Source: Deltaproteobacteria bacterium
GTDB lineage: Bacteria > Desulfobacterota > Desulfovibrionia > Desulfovibrionales > Desulfovibrionaceae
Length of the DNA: 8,567 bases
NCBI GenBank assembly: GCA_020861205.1
Contig: JAJBSY010000235.1
Span: 1-8,567 of the forward strand
Reading direction: 5' to 3'
A program made the position numbers and the translations under genes. Within the stretch, counting starts at the first letter, position 1. Every line of letters begins with the position of its first letter. The notes under the pieces are model-generated. The model saw only the letters and a list, made by a program, of their open reading frames with translations, had not been told where the DNA came from and did not search any database. Shown here in pieces: positions 1-6,995 of this stretch.

Positions 1-557
1 ATCCCGGACTGGGATACGGCGGATCATGCTTTCCCAAGGACGTCAAGGCCTTGATCCATACGGCCAGGGATTCCGGCGTCAAACCGGCGTTGCTTGAGTC
101 CGTAGAGGCCGTGAACGCCCGCCAGAAGGTTGCCATGGCCCATCGTATCGCCGCGTATTTCGACGACAAGGGCGGCGTGAAAGGGAAAAAACTGGCCATG
201 TGGGGCCTGGCCTTCAAGGCGAATACCGACGACATGCGGGAAGCCGCCGCGTTGAGCATCATCCGGGAGCTGACAGCCAAGGGAATGCGGATCGCGGCCT
301 TTGATCCGGTCGCCATGGAAAACGCCGGGAAGGTTCTGGGCGACAATCCCCTTGTTTCGTTCGCGCCTTCGCAGTACGAAGCGCTTGACGGCGCGGACGC
401 CTTGCTGGTCGTTACGGAATGGAACCAGTTCCGGACGCCGGATTTCGCGGGCATTAAAGCGGCGCTTACCCACTCCGTTATTTTTGACGGCCGCAACTTG
501 TATGCGCCGTCCGCCCTTGAAGCGATGGGTTTTACCTATATCTGTGTGGGACGGTAG
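1..557 (+). CDS. ugd: UDP-glucose 6-dehydrogenase, C-terminal part (5' truncated)
   Basis: This is the 3' end of a gene whose start lies before the window; the reading frame begins at base 3 and ends at TAG 555-557, giving 184 visible residues. The enzyme oxidises UDP-glucose to UDP-glucuronate with two NAD+, supplying precursors for capsule, exopolysaccharide or LPS sugars in the cytoplasm. The first visible residues carry the GGSCFPKD motif with the catalytic cysteine, followed by the helical dimerisation segment (SVEAVNARQK). Next comes the C-terminal UDP-binding Rossmann-like domain, with WGLAFKANTDDMREA, the FDP turn and a late DGRN motif. The related GDP-mannose and UDP-ManNAc dehydrogenases share this fold. 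The PGLGYGGSCFPKD and TEWNQFR patterns favour UDP-glucose as substrate. No terminator sits directly after the stop; the next gene is cheW, 202 bases on, with its own promoter candidate. Internal TTG or ATG codons in this frame are not real starts. Confidence 0.93.
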   Translation, partial: PGLGYGGSCFPKDVKALIHTARDSGVKPALLESVEAVNARQKVAMAHRIAAYFDDKGGVKGKKLAMWGLAFKANTDDMREAAALSIIRELTAKGMRIAAFDPVAMENAGKVLGDNPLVSFAPSQYEALDGADALLVVTEWNQFRTPDFAGIKAALTHSVIFDGRNLYAPSALEAMGFTYICVGR

Positions 558-600
558 CGTTTCCATGCCGGGGCTTGCTCAAAAAGAGAAAACCTGTCAC

Positions 601-627
601 TAAAGAAATATACTATTGTGCCGATTC
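601..627 (+). promoter_or_regulatory. Candidate sigma-28 (FliA) promoter for cheW
   Basis: TAAAGAAA (601-608), exactly 11 bases, then GCCGATTC (620-627). The enterobacterial sigma-28 consensus is TAAAGTTT-N11-GCCGATAA, so five of eight and six of eight positions match, with perfect spacing. The best-conserved cores, TAAA and GCCGAT, are intact. Transcription would start near 633-637, about 125 bases before the cheW ATG. The site lies in non-coding DNA in front of a chemotaxis gene, as expected for the late flagellar/chemotaxis regulon. Within the 11-base spacer, TATACT at 609-614 also resembles a sigma-70 -10 box but has no matching -35. Confidence 0.72.
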
Positions 628-700
628 ATGAACAACATACGGTTACACTGTTATCGCGATTGTCGCCGGCGGCGCGTTCGGATCGATTCTAACAAGCACT

Positions 701-731
701 GTGCCCAAGGCGGATGCCGTCGGCTTGGCAT
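701..731 (+). other. Hairpin in the cheW 5' leader
   Basis: TGCC-C-AAG (702-709) pairs with CTTGGCA (724-730), with C706 bulged; G701 and T731 can add a G-U pair. A small inner CGG/CCG stem (711-713 with 717-719) may form above it. The stretch after it is T-rich with C interruptions (731-745). The hairpin ends about 16 bases before the cheW ribosome binding site (747-752). It could be a weak terminator for read-through from the upstream dehydrogenase gene, a leader structure affecting cheW, or chance. Confidence 0.3.
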
Positions 732-759
732 GTTTTCCTGTTTCCTAGGGGGATAATGG

Positions 760-1233
760 ATGGAACAGACACAAAGAAAAGATGATGAACTGTTGCAGTT
801 GGTGACGTTCAGCATCGGCGAAGAGGAATTCGGGGTCGATATCCTGAAGGTGCAGGAGATTATCCGTACCATGGAGATCACCAAGGTTCCGCGTGCCCAG
901 GACTTCGTTGAAGGCGTCATCAATTTGCGCGGCAAGGTCATTCCCATTATCGACCTGCGCCGCCGCTTCGGTTTCTCGTCAAAGGAACATGACAAGCATA
1001 CCAGGATCATCGTTATTGAAATTAACAACATGATCGTAGGGTTCGTCGTGGATTCCGTATCCGAGGTGCTGCGAATTCCGGCGGCCACGGTCGAGCCGCC
1101 GCCACCGGTGGTAGCGGGCGTGGAATCCGAATACATCAGCGGTGTCGGCAAGCTGGAAGACCGTCTGCTTATCCTGCTCGACCTGGACAAGCTGTTATCG
1201 GGCGAGGATATGGAAGCCCTGACGCAGATGTAG
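760..1233 (+). CDS. cheW: CheW chemotaxis coupling protein
   Basis: CheW is a cytoplasmic adaptor that links methyl-accepting chemotaxis receptors to the histidine kinase CheA in the receptor array. The 157-residue product is a single CheW domain of normal length. It opens with LVTFSIGEEEFGVDILKVQEI (residues 14-34) and carries VPRAQDFVEGVINLRGKVIPIIDLR (43-67); the NLRG arginine, at residue 57, is the conserved position important for receptor and CheA contact. It ends with the typical GVGKLEDRLLILLDLDKLL (128-146). No CheA, CheY or response-regulator domain is fused. ATG 760 is chosen because AGGGGG at 747-752 lies seven bases upstream; the nearby ATG at 756 is in another frame. The gene stands alone between a sugar dehydrogenase and mfd, with a sigma-28-like promoter before it and a terminator after it, so it is probably monocistronic. 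Its receptor and CheA partners must lie elsewhere. CheV is excluded by the lack of a receiver domain. Confidence 0.95.
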   Translation: MEQTQRKDDELLQLVTFSIGEEEFGVDILKVQEIIRTMEITKVPRAQDFVEGVINLRGKVIPIIDLRRRFGFSSKEHDKHTRIIVIEINNMIVGFVVDSVSEVLRIPAATVEPPPPVVAGVESEYISGVGKLEDRLLILLDLDKLLSGEDMEALTQM

Positions 1234-1251
1234 CCGCAAACCTCTATTTTT

Positions 1252-1281
1252 GAAAAGCCGTTCCCTTCGGAACGGCTTTTC
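1252..1281 (+). terminator. Rho-independent-type terminator after cheW
   Basis: A perfect 13-bp inverted repeat (1252-1264 with 1269-1281) has a four-base CTTC loop. It starts 18 bases after the cheW stop. The 3' arm ends in TTTTC, followed by CCA and a run of five T (1285-1289). The core is GC-rich (GCCGTTCC/GGAACGGC). It should end the cheW transcript and separate it from mfd. Confidence 0.8.
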
Positions 1282-1293
1282 CCATTTTTACAC

Positions 1294-1323
1294 TGGACGC
1301 TGGCGCTGCCGGAAGGATATAGA
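1294..1323 (+). promoter_or_regulatory. Weak sigma-70-like promoter candidate for mfd
   Basis: TGGACG (1294-1299) and TATAGA (1318-1323) are 18 bases apart, each matching four of six consensus positions. A promoter is expected here, because the terminator at 1252-1281 precedes it and mfd begins at 1376. The boxes themselves are not strong. Confidence 0.3.
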
Positions 1324-1375
1324 AGTCATCCGGCGCCCGGTCGTGGGCGACAGACCGTGACGACAGGAGAGTTTC

Positions 1376-4300
1376 GTGTCATTTGACGCTTTGATCGGCA
1401 GTCTTCTGGGTGGGACGAAAAAGGCGGTACACATCAGCAGGTCCGGGGCGGCAACCCGGGCCAGGCTGGCGGCGCGTCTTTTGTCCCGCGGACGGAACGT
1501 CGCGCTGGTCATCCGGGACGGCCGGGAACTAACCACCTGCCGCGCGCTCATCCGCCTGTTTCTCGCCGAGCATTCCGCCACGGAAACCTTTCAAGGCCAG
1601 CCTGTCTGGGACGACCCGGTTCTTGTTTTACCTCCGTTCAGCCCCGGGCAGAAAAGTCCGGTCTACTGGGCGGATCGCATGGCGGCCCTGTACGCCCTGA
1701 GCCGGAAAAACGGCCCAGTGCCCATCCTGATCCCTGTCGAGGGCTTTCTTCCGTACCTTCCTCCGGCCGATTTTTTCGTCAACCACGAGCTTCGCCTCGG
1801 CAAGGGCATGGACATGGACCCGGAGCTGGTTCTGGAACAGCTGGTGGGCTGGGGCTACACCCGCGTTCCCATGGTGTCTTCCCCCGGCGAAATCGCCATG
1901 CGCGGCGACATTTTGGATATTGCCTGCCCGGGATACCCGCGTCCGGTCCGCCTTGAATTTTTCGGCGATACGCTGGACGATATCCGTATCTTCGACGCCG
2001 CGACGCAACGCTCCCTGGCCGACATCGCCGAAGTGACGCTTCTCCCGGTGACGCCTTTCCTGCTGGACGGGGAGGGGGTTTCGCTGTCCGACGGGTACTG
2101 GACGGAATTGTTGCGCGGCGGTGCAATCGATGACGAGGATATCCGCATTCTCCGGAGGGTTGCGCAAAGCGGCGGTAAGGAGCTTTTGCCGGGGATGGCG
2201 TTCCCGAATGCGAGCCGTCTGGACGACTGGTTGCCGCAAGACTGTATATTCCTTCTGCCGGACGCTCAAAATATGGCCCAGGGCGTAAAGGAAATCGCCG
2301 TTACCTGGGAGATGCACCTGGACGAGGACCGGGAAAGCATCGGCCTGAACCAGCCCGGCAGGCGTGTCCTGCAAAAGCCCGCCGAGGTTCTCGCGTCCAT
2401 CGAGACCCGGGACCGCGCCTATTTTGAAGAGCTGGTGGTGGGGATGGCCGCCGAGAGCGAGGACCTGCCTGAACGGACCATCCATTCCTTTCAGGAACTT
2501 TTCCCGTCCCCGGCGGATATGGAAAGGCCCTGGCAACGCCTCGTGGCGTCCATGCGCGAATGGTCTTCGACCAAAAGCGGGGGAGAATTCGACCGCGTTC
2601 TGCTGGCCTTCGCCACGGAACGGGGCAGGGCGAAATTTTTGGCCCTGGCGGAGCAGGACGGCATCCGCCCGCAGCTCCGGTACACCCCGGAGGGGAAAGG
2701 GCTCTTCGCGCTGGTTTCTCCCTTCAGGGGCGGCGCGCATCTGGTTTGGGACCGGACGCTCATCCTCGGTGAAGATGTGCTGCAACCCCGTTCGGAGCGA
2801 GCCGCGCGGCGCGGCGCGACCGATGCCTTCCGCGGGCTGGAACGCTACGACGACCTCAGGGACGGCGACCTTCTCGTCCACCGCGACTATGGCCTTGGGC
2901 GCTTCGCGGGACTGCATCACATGGATCTCGGCGGCGTTTCCAACGATTATATGCTGCTTGTGTACGCGGGCGACGATAAACTGTACCTGCCCGTCGACCG
3001 GATGGCGCTTGTGCAGCGTTACAAGGCTCCGGACGGCGCCGTGGCGGCTCCGGACAGGCTGGGCGGCACCCAGTGGTTTTCCAGCAAGGAAAAGGCCAGG
3101 AAGGCCATTGAGAAAATCGCCGGGGATCTGGTGGAGATGTATGCGTACCGCAAGGTAGCCAAGGGGTTCGCCTATCACCCCGTCAGCGAAATGTACCGAG
3201 AATTCGAGGCGTCTTTCGGTTTCGAAGAAACGCCGGACCAGGCAAAAGCGATCCAGGATGTCCTTTCGGACATGGAAAAGTCCGAACCGATGGACCGCCT
3301 TGTCTGCGGCGACGTCGGTTTCGGCAAGACGGAAGTCGCCATGCGTGCGAGCTTCCGGGCGGCCCTTGAAGGGCGTCAGGTCGCTTTGCTGTGTCCCACG
3401 ACCATCCTTGCGGAGCAGCACTTCCAGACGTTTAAAGCCCGTCTGGCGAATTTTCCCGTGAACGTGGCCATGCTGTCACGTTTCGTGCCGGCCGCCAAGC
3501 AGAAGGAAGTTCTGGCAGCGGCGGCGAAGGGTCAGGTCGATATCCTTATCGGCACGCACCGGCTGTTGTCCAAGGACGTGGCCCTTCCCAACCTCGGGCT
3601 GCTGGTTCTGGACGAGGAGCAACGGTTCGGCGTGCGCCACAAGGAACGGTTGAAGCAGCTCCGGAAGAACGTGGATGTACTCACGCTCACGGCCACGCCG
3701 ATTCCGCGCACCTTGCAGCTGTCTCTTTCCGGCATCCGGGAGCTTTCGGTCATCGAGACCCCGCCTCCGGACAGGAAGCCCGTTACGACCGCCATTATCA
3801 ATCGTCAGGACGAAACCCTTAAAGCGATACTTGAACGGGAGCTGGCGCGAAAAGGGCAGGTGTTCTGGGTTTACAACCGGGTGCAAGGCCTTGAACGTGT
3901 CGCGGAATATGTGCGGAAACTCGTTCCCGGCGCGCGGGTGGGCATGGCGCACGGCCAGATGCCGGAGCGCGGCCTTGAGGACACCATGCACAAATTCTGG
4001 CATGGAGAGTTGGACGTGCTGGTATGCACGGCCATTATCGAATCCGGGCTGGATTTTCCCAGGGCGAACACGCTTATCGTGGACCAGGCCCAGCTTTTCG
4101 GGTTGGGACAGCTTTACCAGTTGCGCGGGCGCGTCGGCCGGTCCGACATTCAGGCCTTCGCGGTCTTCGTCGTCAACGACGTGGACAAACTGGCCGAACA
4201 GTCGCGGCAGAGACTGCGGATTATTTTGGACCTCGACTATCTCGGCGCGGGCTTCCAGGTCGCCATGGAGGATTTGCGGCTTCGGGGAACCGGAAACATC

Positions 4301-4870
4301 CTCGGCGAATCCCAATCCGGGCATATGACGCGCCTCGGGCTTGATCTTTTCCTCGAAATGCTGGAGGAGGCCGTCGCCAAGCTCAAGGGCGGGCATGTGG
4401 AGGAAGAGGTTGTTACGGAAATAACCCTCGGGGTTGTCGCGCATATACCGGACGACTATATCGAGGACCCCAAGACCAGGCTTCAATATTATAAATCGCT
4501 GTCTTCCGCTGTGGACGGACTGGCCCAGCAGGATATAGAGTTGGAGATGCGTGACCGGTTCGGTCCCTGGCCGGAGCCGGTGGCCAACTTTTTGGCCGTC
4601 CTGGTATTCAAGCGTTTTCTTGGCGGCCTGGGCGCGCTTAAGGCGGACTTGCACGGCGACCGCGTCCGGTTGAGCTTTGCGGAAAACTCCAAGGTTCTCG
4701 ATCCGGAAAAACTCATCGCGTGGGTTACCGCCGCGCCGGACAGGGCGCGGTTCATCCCCCCGGCCGGGCTTGAGGTCATGCTGCCTCCCGGAACGGTCAG
4801 CGAGCAACTATCGTTTGTCCGGACGGAACTTTCCGCTTTGCGGCAAACGGCAACCGGAGACAACCGGTAA
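1376..4870 (+). CDS. mfd: Mfd transcription-repair coupling factor
   Basis: Mfd is an ATP-driven DNA translocase that binds RNA polymerase stalled at DNA damage, pushes it off and recruits UvrA for nucleotide excision repair. The 1164-residue product is full length (the E. coli protein is 1148). Residues 1 to about 330 form the UvrB-like module for UvrA contact. A CarD-like RNA-polymerase interaction domain begins near 493 (LRDGDLLVHRDYGLGRF) and ends near 560. The helicase core shows an ETPDQ Q-like motif (618-622), Walker A GDVGFGKT (645-652), DEEQ (746-749), TATPIPRT (772-779), ESGLDFP near 890 and RGRVGRS (917-923). The C-terminal TRCF domain (from about 1020) includes HIPDDYIEDPKTRLQYY. 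RecG has similar helicase motifs but not the CarD-like domain or this length. GTG 1376 is chosen because AGGAG at 1365-1369 lies six bases upstream. The TAA stop shares one base with the ATG of the next gene, implying co-transcription and probable translational coupling. Confidence 0.98.
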   Translation: MSFDALIGSLLGGTKKAVHISRSGAATRARLAARLLSRGRNVALVIRDGRELTTCRALIRLFLAEHSATETFQGQPVWDDPVLVLPPFSPGQKSPVYWADRMAALYALSRKNGPVPILIPVEGFLPYLPPADFFVNHELRLGKGMDMDPELVLEQLVGWGYTRVPMVSSPGEIAMRGDILDIACPGYPRPVRLEFFGDTLDDIRIFDAATQRSLADIAEVTLLPVTPFLLDGEGVSLSDGYWTELLRGGAIDDEDIRILRRVAQSGGKELLPGMAFPNASRLDDWLPQDCIFLLPDAQNMAQGVKEIAVTWEMHLDEDRESIGLNQPGRRVLQKPAEVLASIETRDRAYFEELVVGMAAESEDLPERTIHSFQELFPSPADMERPWQRLVASMREWSSTKSGGEFDRVLLAFATERGRAKFLALAEQDGIRPQLRYTPEGKGLFALVSPFRGGAHLVWDRTLILGEDVLQPRSERAARRGATDAFRGLERYDDLRDGDLLVHRDYGLGRFAGLHHMDLGGVSNDYMLLVYAGDDKLYLPVDRMALVQRYKAPDGAVAAPDRLGGTQWFSSKEKARKAIEKIAGDLVEMYAYRKVAKGFAYHPVSEMYREFEASFGFEETPDQAKAIQDVLSDMEKSEPMDRLVCGDVGFGKTEVAMRASFRAALEGRQVALLCPTTILAEQHFQTFKARLANFPVNVAMLSRFVPAAKQKEVLAAAAKGQVDILIGTHRLLSKDVALPNLGLLVLDEEQRFGVRHKERLKQLRKNVDVLTLTATPIPRTLQLSLSGIRELSVIETPPPDRKPVTTAIINRQDETLKAILERELARKGQVFWVYNRVQGLERVAEYVRKLVPGARVGMAHGQMPERGLEDTMHKFWHGELDVLVCTAIIESGLDFPRANTLIVDQAQLFGLGQLYQLRGRVGRSDIQAFAVFVVNDVDKLAEQSRQRLRIILDLDYLGAGFQVAMEDLRLRGTGNILGESQSGHMTRLGLDLFLEMLEEAVAKLKGGHVEEEVVTEITLGVVAHIPDDYIEDPKTRLQYYKSLSSAVDGLAQQDIELEMRDRFGPWPEPVANFLAVLVFKRFLGGLGALKADLHGDRVRLSFAENSKVLDPEKLIAWVTAAPDRARFIPPAGLEVMLPPGTVSEQLSFVRTELSALRQTATGDNR

Positions 4871-5829
4871 TGATCAACTCTCCGAATTTTTCACGCTCTT
4901 TCGCCTGGCCGGTTCTCCTGTTGTTGCTAGTGCTGGGCGCCTTCGGATGCAAGGACGACGTCTGGCGGGGGCAGGTCGCCACGGTCAACGGCAGTCCCAT
5001 CACCCTGGACCAGGTGGCCGCGCTCAGAAACAGCACCTATTTCGACTGGTCTTCCCCCTCCGTCGCCGAACTCGACGTCATGCGCAAGCAATACGGGGAT
5101 GCGTTGACCAGCCTGATCGCGGTGGAGCTCGTCAAGCAGCACCTCGACAAGAAGAAGCTTTCCGTGACCCCGGAAGAAGTCCTCGCGGAGGAAAACCGCA
5201 TCCGCGCGGATTATCTGGCCGGTACTTTCGATGATGTTCTTACCAGTGAAGCCATCGATCTTGAGACGTGGCGGTTTCTTCTGCACAACCATCTTTCCGT
5301 GCAGCAATTCCTCAACAAGGTTCTCCGGCCGGACATCGCCGTTACCCCGGAAGAGGCCGACGCTTACCTGAAGGCGCACCCCTCCGAGTTTGTCCGCCCG
5401 CCCTGGGCCTATTTCTTCCTCGTTACCGGAACCGACAAGAAAGCCGTGGAGGCCTGCTCCCGGGACCTTGATGAAGACGGTGATCCCGTGGCCGTGCAGG
5501 AGCGCCATCCCGAAGCCCTCATCCGCACGGTCCGGTTGGATATAAAGCGCCTGGATCCGGACTTGGGAAAGGTTGTGGCGCAACTCCATCCGGGTGATCT
5601 TTCCCCTGTGTTCGCAATGAGGGGAGAATTTTACCAGGTACTCCTCCTGGAACTGCTTCCGGAGCGCCAGGCGGAACCGGGCGAAGCCTACCTGTACATC
5701 GCGGAAATCCTTGTGGCTGAAAAATTGCAGGTCGCCTACAACAAGTGGATCCGCAACAGGATGCAGAAGGCTTCCATCAAGGTGGCCGAACAGCTTCTGC
5801 CGCATTTGCGCGATGCTTCGGCCCCCTAA
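4870..5829 (+). CDS. SurA/parvulin-like periplasmic foldase, probable lipoprotein
   Basis: This 319-residue protein is likely a membrane-anchored periplasmic chaperone of the SurA/PrsA type. Residues 1-10 are a short n-region and 11-25 a hydrophobic segment. Cys27 then follows in GAFGC, a lipobox-like site with Ala rather than Leu at -3, so lipidation is probable but not certain. A SurA-N-type domain begins at ATVNGSPITLDQV (37-49) and spans a helical region to about 170. A parvulin-like region covers about 175-262: PPWAYFFLV stands where an active parvulin has xxHIL, and GDLSPVFAMRGEFYQVLLLEL ends it. The usual GGDLG segment and both characteristic histidines are absent, so isomerase activity is doubtful. 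A helical tail follows. ATG 4870 is supported by CGGAGA at 4855-4860, nine bases upstream, and overlaps the mfd stop by one base. The gene is most likely expressed with mfd. The family is clear; the exact function and client proteins are not. Confidence 0.82.
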   Translation: MINSPNFSRSFAWPVLLLLLVLGAFGCKDDVWRGQVATVNGSPITLDQVAALRNSTYFDWSSPSVAELDVMRKQYGDALTSLIAVELVKQHLDKKKLSVTPEEVLAEENRIRADYLAGTFDDVLTSEAIDLETWRFLLHNHLSVQQFLNKVLRPDIAVTPEEADAYLKAHPSEFVRPPWAYFFLVTGTDKKAVEACSRDLDEDGDPVAVQERHPEALIRTVRLDIKRLDPDLGKVVAQLHPGDLSPVFAMRGEFYQVLLLELLPERQAEPGEAYLYIAEILVAEKLQVAYNKWIRNRMQKASIKVAEQLLPHLRDASAP

Positions 5830-5910
5830 GGGCCCGCGCCGGAAGCGGGGCTCCCCTGTCTGTCCCGGGAAAATCGTTCGCCCGGCATACGGCGGCTATG
5901 GATCGCGACC

Positions 5911-5939
5911 TTGCAAGATACAGGGAAACAGCGTAAAAA
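5911..5939 (+). promoter_or_regulatory. Candidate internal promoter before the surA-like gene
   Basis: TTGCAA (5911-5916), a 17-base spacer, then TAAAAA (5934-5939): four of six matches in each box with ideal spacing, in an AT-rich patch within GC-rich DNA. It lies in the 172-base gap (5830-6001) that interrupts the otherwise overlapping gene series. It could give the surA-like, rodZ-like and recO genes transcription independent of mfd. No good terminator is seen in this gap; only a 5-bp GC stem without a T-run occurs near 5833-5849. Confidence 0.38.
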
Positions 5940-5989
5940 AATTACTTTATGAATTGGCCGGCGGGCTCACATTCCGCACTTTGACGGGC

Positions 5990-5995
5990 AAGGAG
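5990..5995 (+). promoter_or_regulatory. Ribosome binding site that fixes the TTG start of the surA-like gene
   Basis: AAGGAG lies six bases before TTG 6002. It is the only strong Shine-Dalgarno sequence near the 5' end of this gene. The product from this TTG begins directly with a signal peptide, so the site settles the start in the absence of an in-frame ATG. Confidence 0.85.
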
Positions 5996-6001
5996 TTACT
6001 T

Positions 6002-6958
6002 TTGAAAAATATTTGTCGTTGCCTTGTGACGGTGATTTTTATGGCAATGCCTCTCTCTTCTTTCGCGGCGGAAGACGGTCTTCCCGAAAGAGTCGTTTTG
6101 AACAAAATCGCGGCCGTGGTGAACGGCGAAATAATCACCTTGCACGAGTTACGCCAGCAGGCTGGCGCCGAGTTTATACGTTCGGGGATCAATCCTTCCG
6201 ACCCCGCTTCCCGAGGGCAGGTCGACATGATCATGAGCAAAGTGCTCTCCGTCATGGTTGACGACATGCTTTTGCGGCAGGAGGCCGAACGCCTGCAAAT
6301 CAAGGTTTCGGACTCGGATGTGGAGAACGAGTTGCGCAAGCTCGTGCAGCGGAACCAGATGAGCATGAAGGAATTCGAGACTCGTCTGGCCGCTCAGGGC
6401 GGCACCATCGATATGCTCAAGGGTCACCTGCGGAACAATATTTTAAGCCAGCGCATCATCTCGATCCAGATCGCCCGCAAGAGCGTTGTGACCGAAGAGG
6501 AAGTCAAGGCTTACTATGAAGAGCACCAGACCGATTTCGCCGCGGAACGGTCCGTGGATTTTTCCCTGATCGTTTTTTCGCCGACCGCGAACTCCGACGA
6601 GGTCTATGAAAACATCAGGAACGGTTCGCTCTCGTTTGAAGAGGCCGCGAAAAAGTATTCGGAAGGCCCCTCGCCGGATAACGGCGGCAATCTCGGGATG
6701 ATCAAGTGGGATGACCTGGCCGCTCCTTTCAAAGCACAGATCGTGCAGCTCAAAAACGGCGAGATCAGCCCGATCTTTCAAACCAACTCCCGGAACTGTC
6801 TTATCAAGCTCAACGGCTCCACCAGCGGCCGCAGCATGACGCTGGAAGAGGCGACGCCGGAGATAGAACGCATTTTACGCGAACCGAGGCTCCAGGAACG
6901 GTTTACGGAATATACCGAACAATTGCGGAGCAGGGCGGTAATTGATATCCGATTATAG
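6002..6958 (+). CDS. surA: SurA-like exported peptidyl-prolyl isomerase/chaperone
   Basis: This is a periplasmic chaperone of the SurA family, expected to escort unfolded outer-membrane proteins toward the BAM complex. TTG 6002 is chosen because AAGGAG (5990-5995) precedes it and the product then starts with a clean signal peptide: MKNICR, a hydrophobic stretch, and a cleavage site around SSFAA (residues 19-23). The frame is open further upstream to about 5711, but that would overlap the preceding gene and bury the signal peptide. The mature protein has a SurA-N domain (about 33-165, with NKIAAVVNGEIITLHELR) and one parvulin domain (about 184-272, with FEEAAKKYSEGPSPDNGGNLG and LKNGEISPIF). 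A final helix (280-318) probably packs on the N-domain. At 318 residues it is shorter than E. coli SurA, which has two parvulin domains. The first parvulin histidine (HIL) is replaced by SLIV, and the last is missing at NCLIKL. The symbol is given by family. The gene is in one direction with rodZ and recO. Confidence 0.88.
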   Translation: MKNICRCLVTVIFMAMPLSSFAAEDGLPERVVLNKIAAVVNGEIITLHELRQQAGAEFIRSGINPSDPASRGQVDMIMSKVLSVMVDDMLLRQEAERLQIKVSDSDVENELRKLVQRNQMSMKEFETRLAAQGGTIDMLKGHLRNNILSQRIISIQIARKSVVTEEEVKAYYEEHQTDFAAERSVDFSLIVFSPTANSDEVYENIRNGSLSFEEAAKKYSEGPSPDNGGNLGMIKWDDLAAPFKAQIVQLKNGEISPIFQTNSRNCLIKLNGSTSGRSMTLEEATPEIERILREPRLQERFTEYTEQLRSRAVIDIRL

Positions 6959-6985
6959 CAACTTGTTTCAGGAGAGCACCGACGC

Positions 6986-6990
6986 GGAGG
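6986..6990 (+). promoter_or_regulatory. Ribosome binding site that fixes the rodZ-like start
   Basis: GGAGG (followed by AA) sits five bases before ATG 6996. This favours that start over an in-frame TTG at 6942, which would overlap the surA-like gene and add 18 residues that do not resemble the start of this family. Confidence 0.75.
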
Positions 6991-6995
6991 AATGC

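Noticed and set aside
727..740. Possible sigma-54 promoter (TTGGCATG and a downstream element) before cheW
   Set aside because: The required GG-N10-GC spacing gives GG-N10-TG, and no TTGC element follows. The sigma-28 match upstream is far better.
628..756. A 42-codon open frame (ATG 628 to TAA 754-756) ending just before cheW, rich in Cys and Arg
   Set aside because: It has no ribosome binding site, and its start lies upstream of the transcription start predicted from the sigma-28 promoter. Its composition looks like read-through of non-coding GC-rich DNA.
1628..4807. Two long open frames on the - strand opposite mfd (1628-3421 and 3476-4807)
   Set aside because: mfd is complete with every expected motif in the + frame. 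The antisense frames are His/Arg/Gln-rich, show no domain and have no convincing start, as is usual opposite GC-rich genes.
4927..5805. Long - strand frame opposite the first foldase gene
   Set aside because: It mirrors the coding bias of the real gene and has no recognisable domain or signal.
5833..5849. GC hairpin after the first foldase gene as a terminator
   Set aside because: The stem is only five pairs and has no T-run, so it is unlikely to stop transcription alone.
5949..5984. An 11-codon frame (ATG 5949 to TGA) before the surA-like gene, as a possible leader peptide
   Set aside because: It has no ribosome binding site, no run of regulatory codons and no terminator/antiterminator pair nearby.
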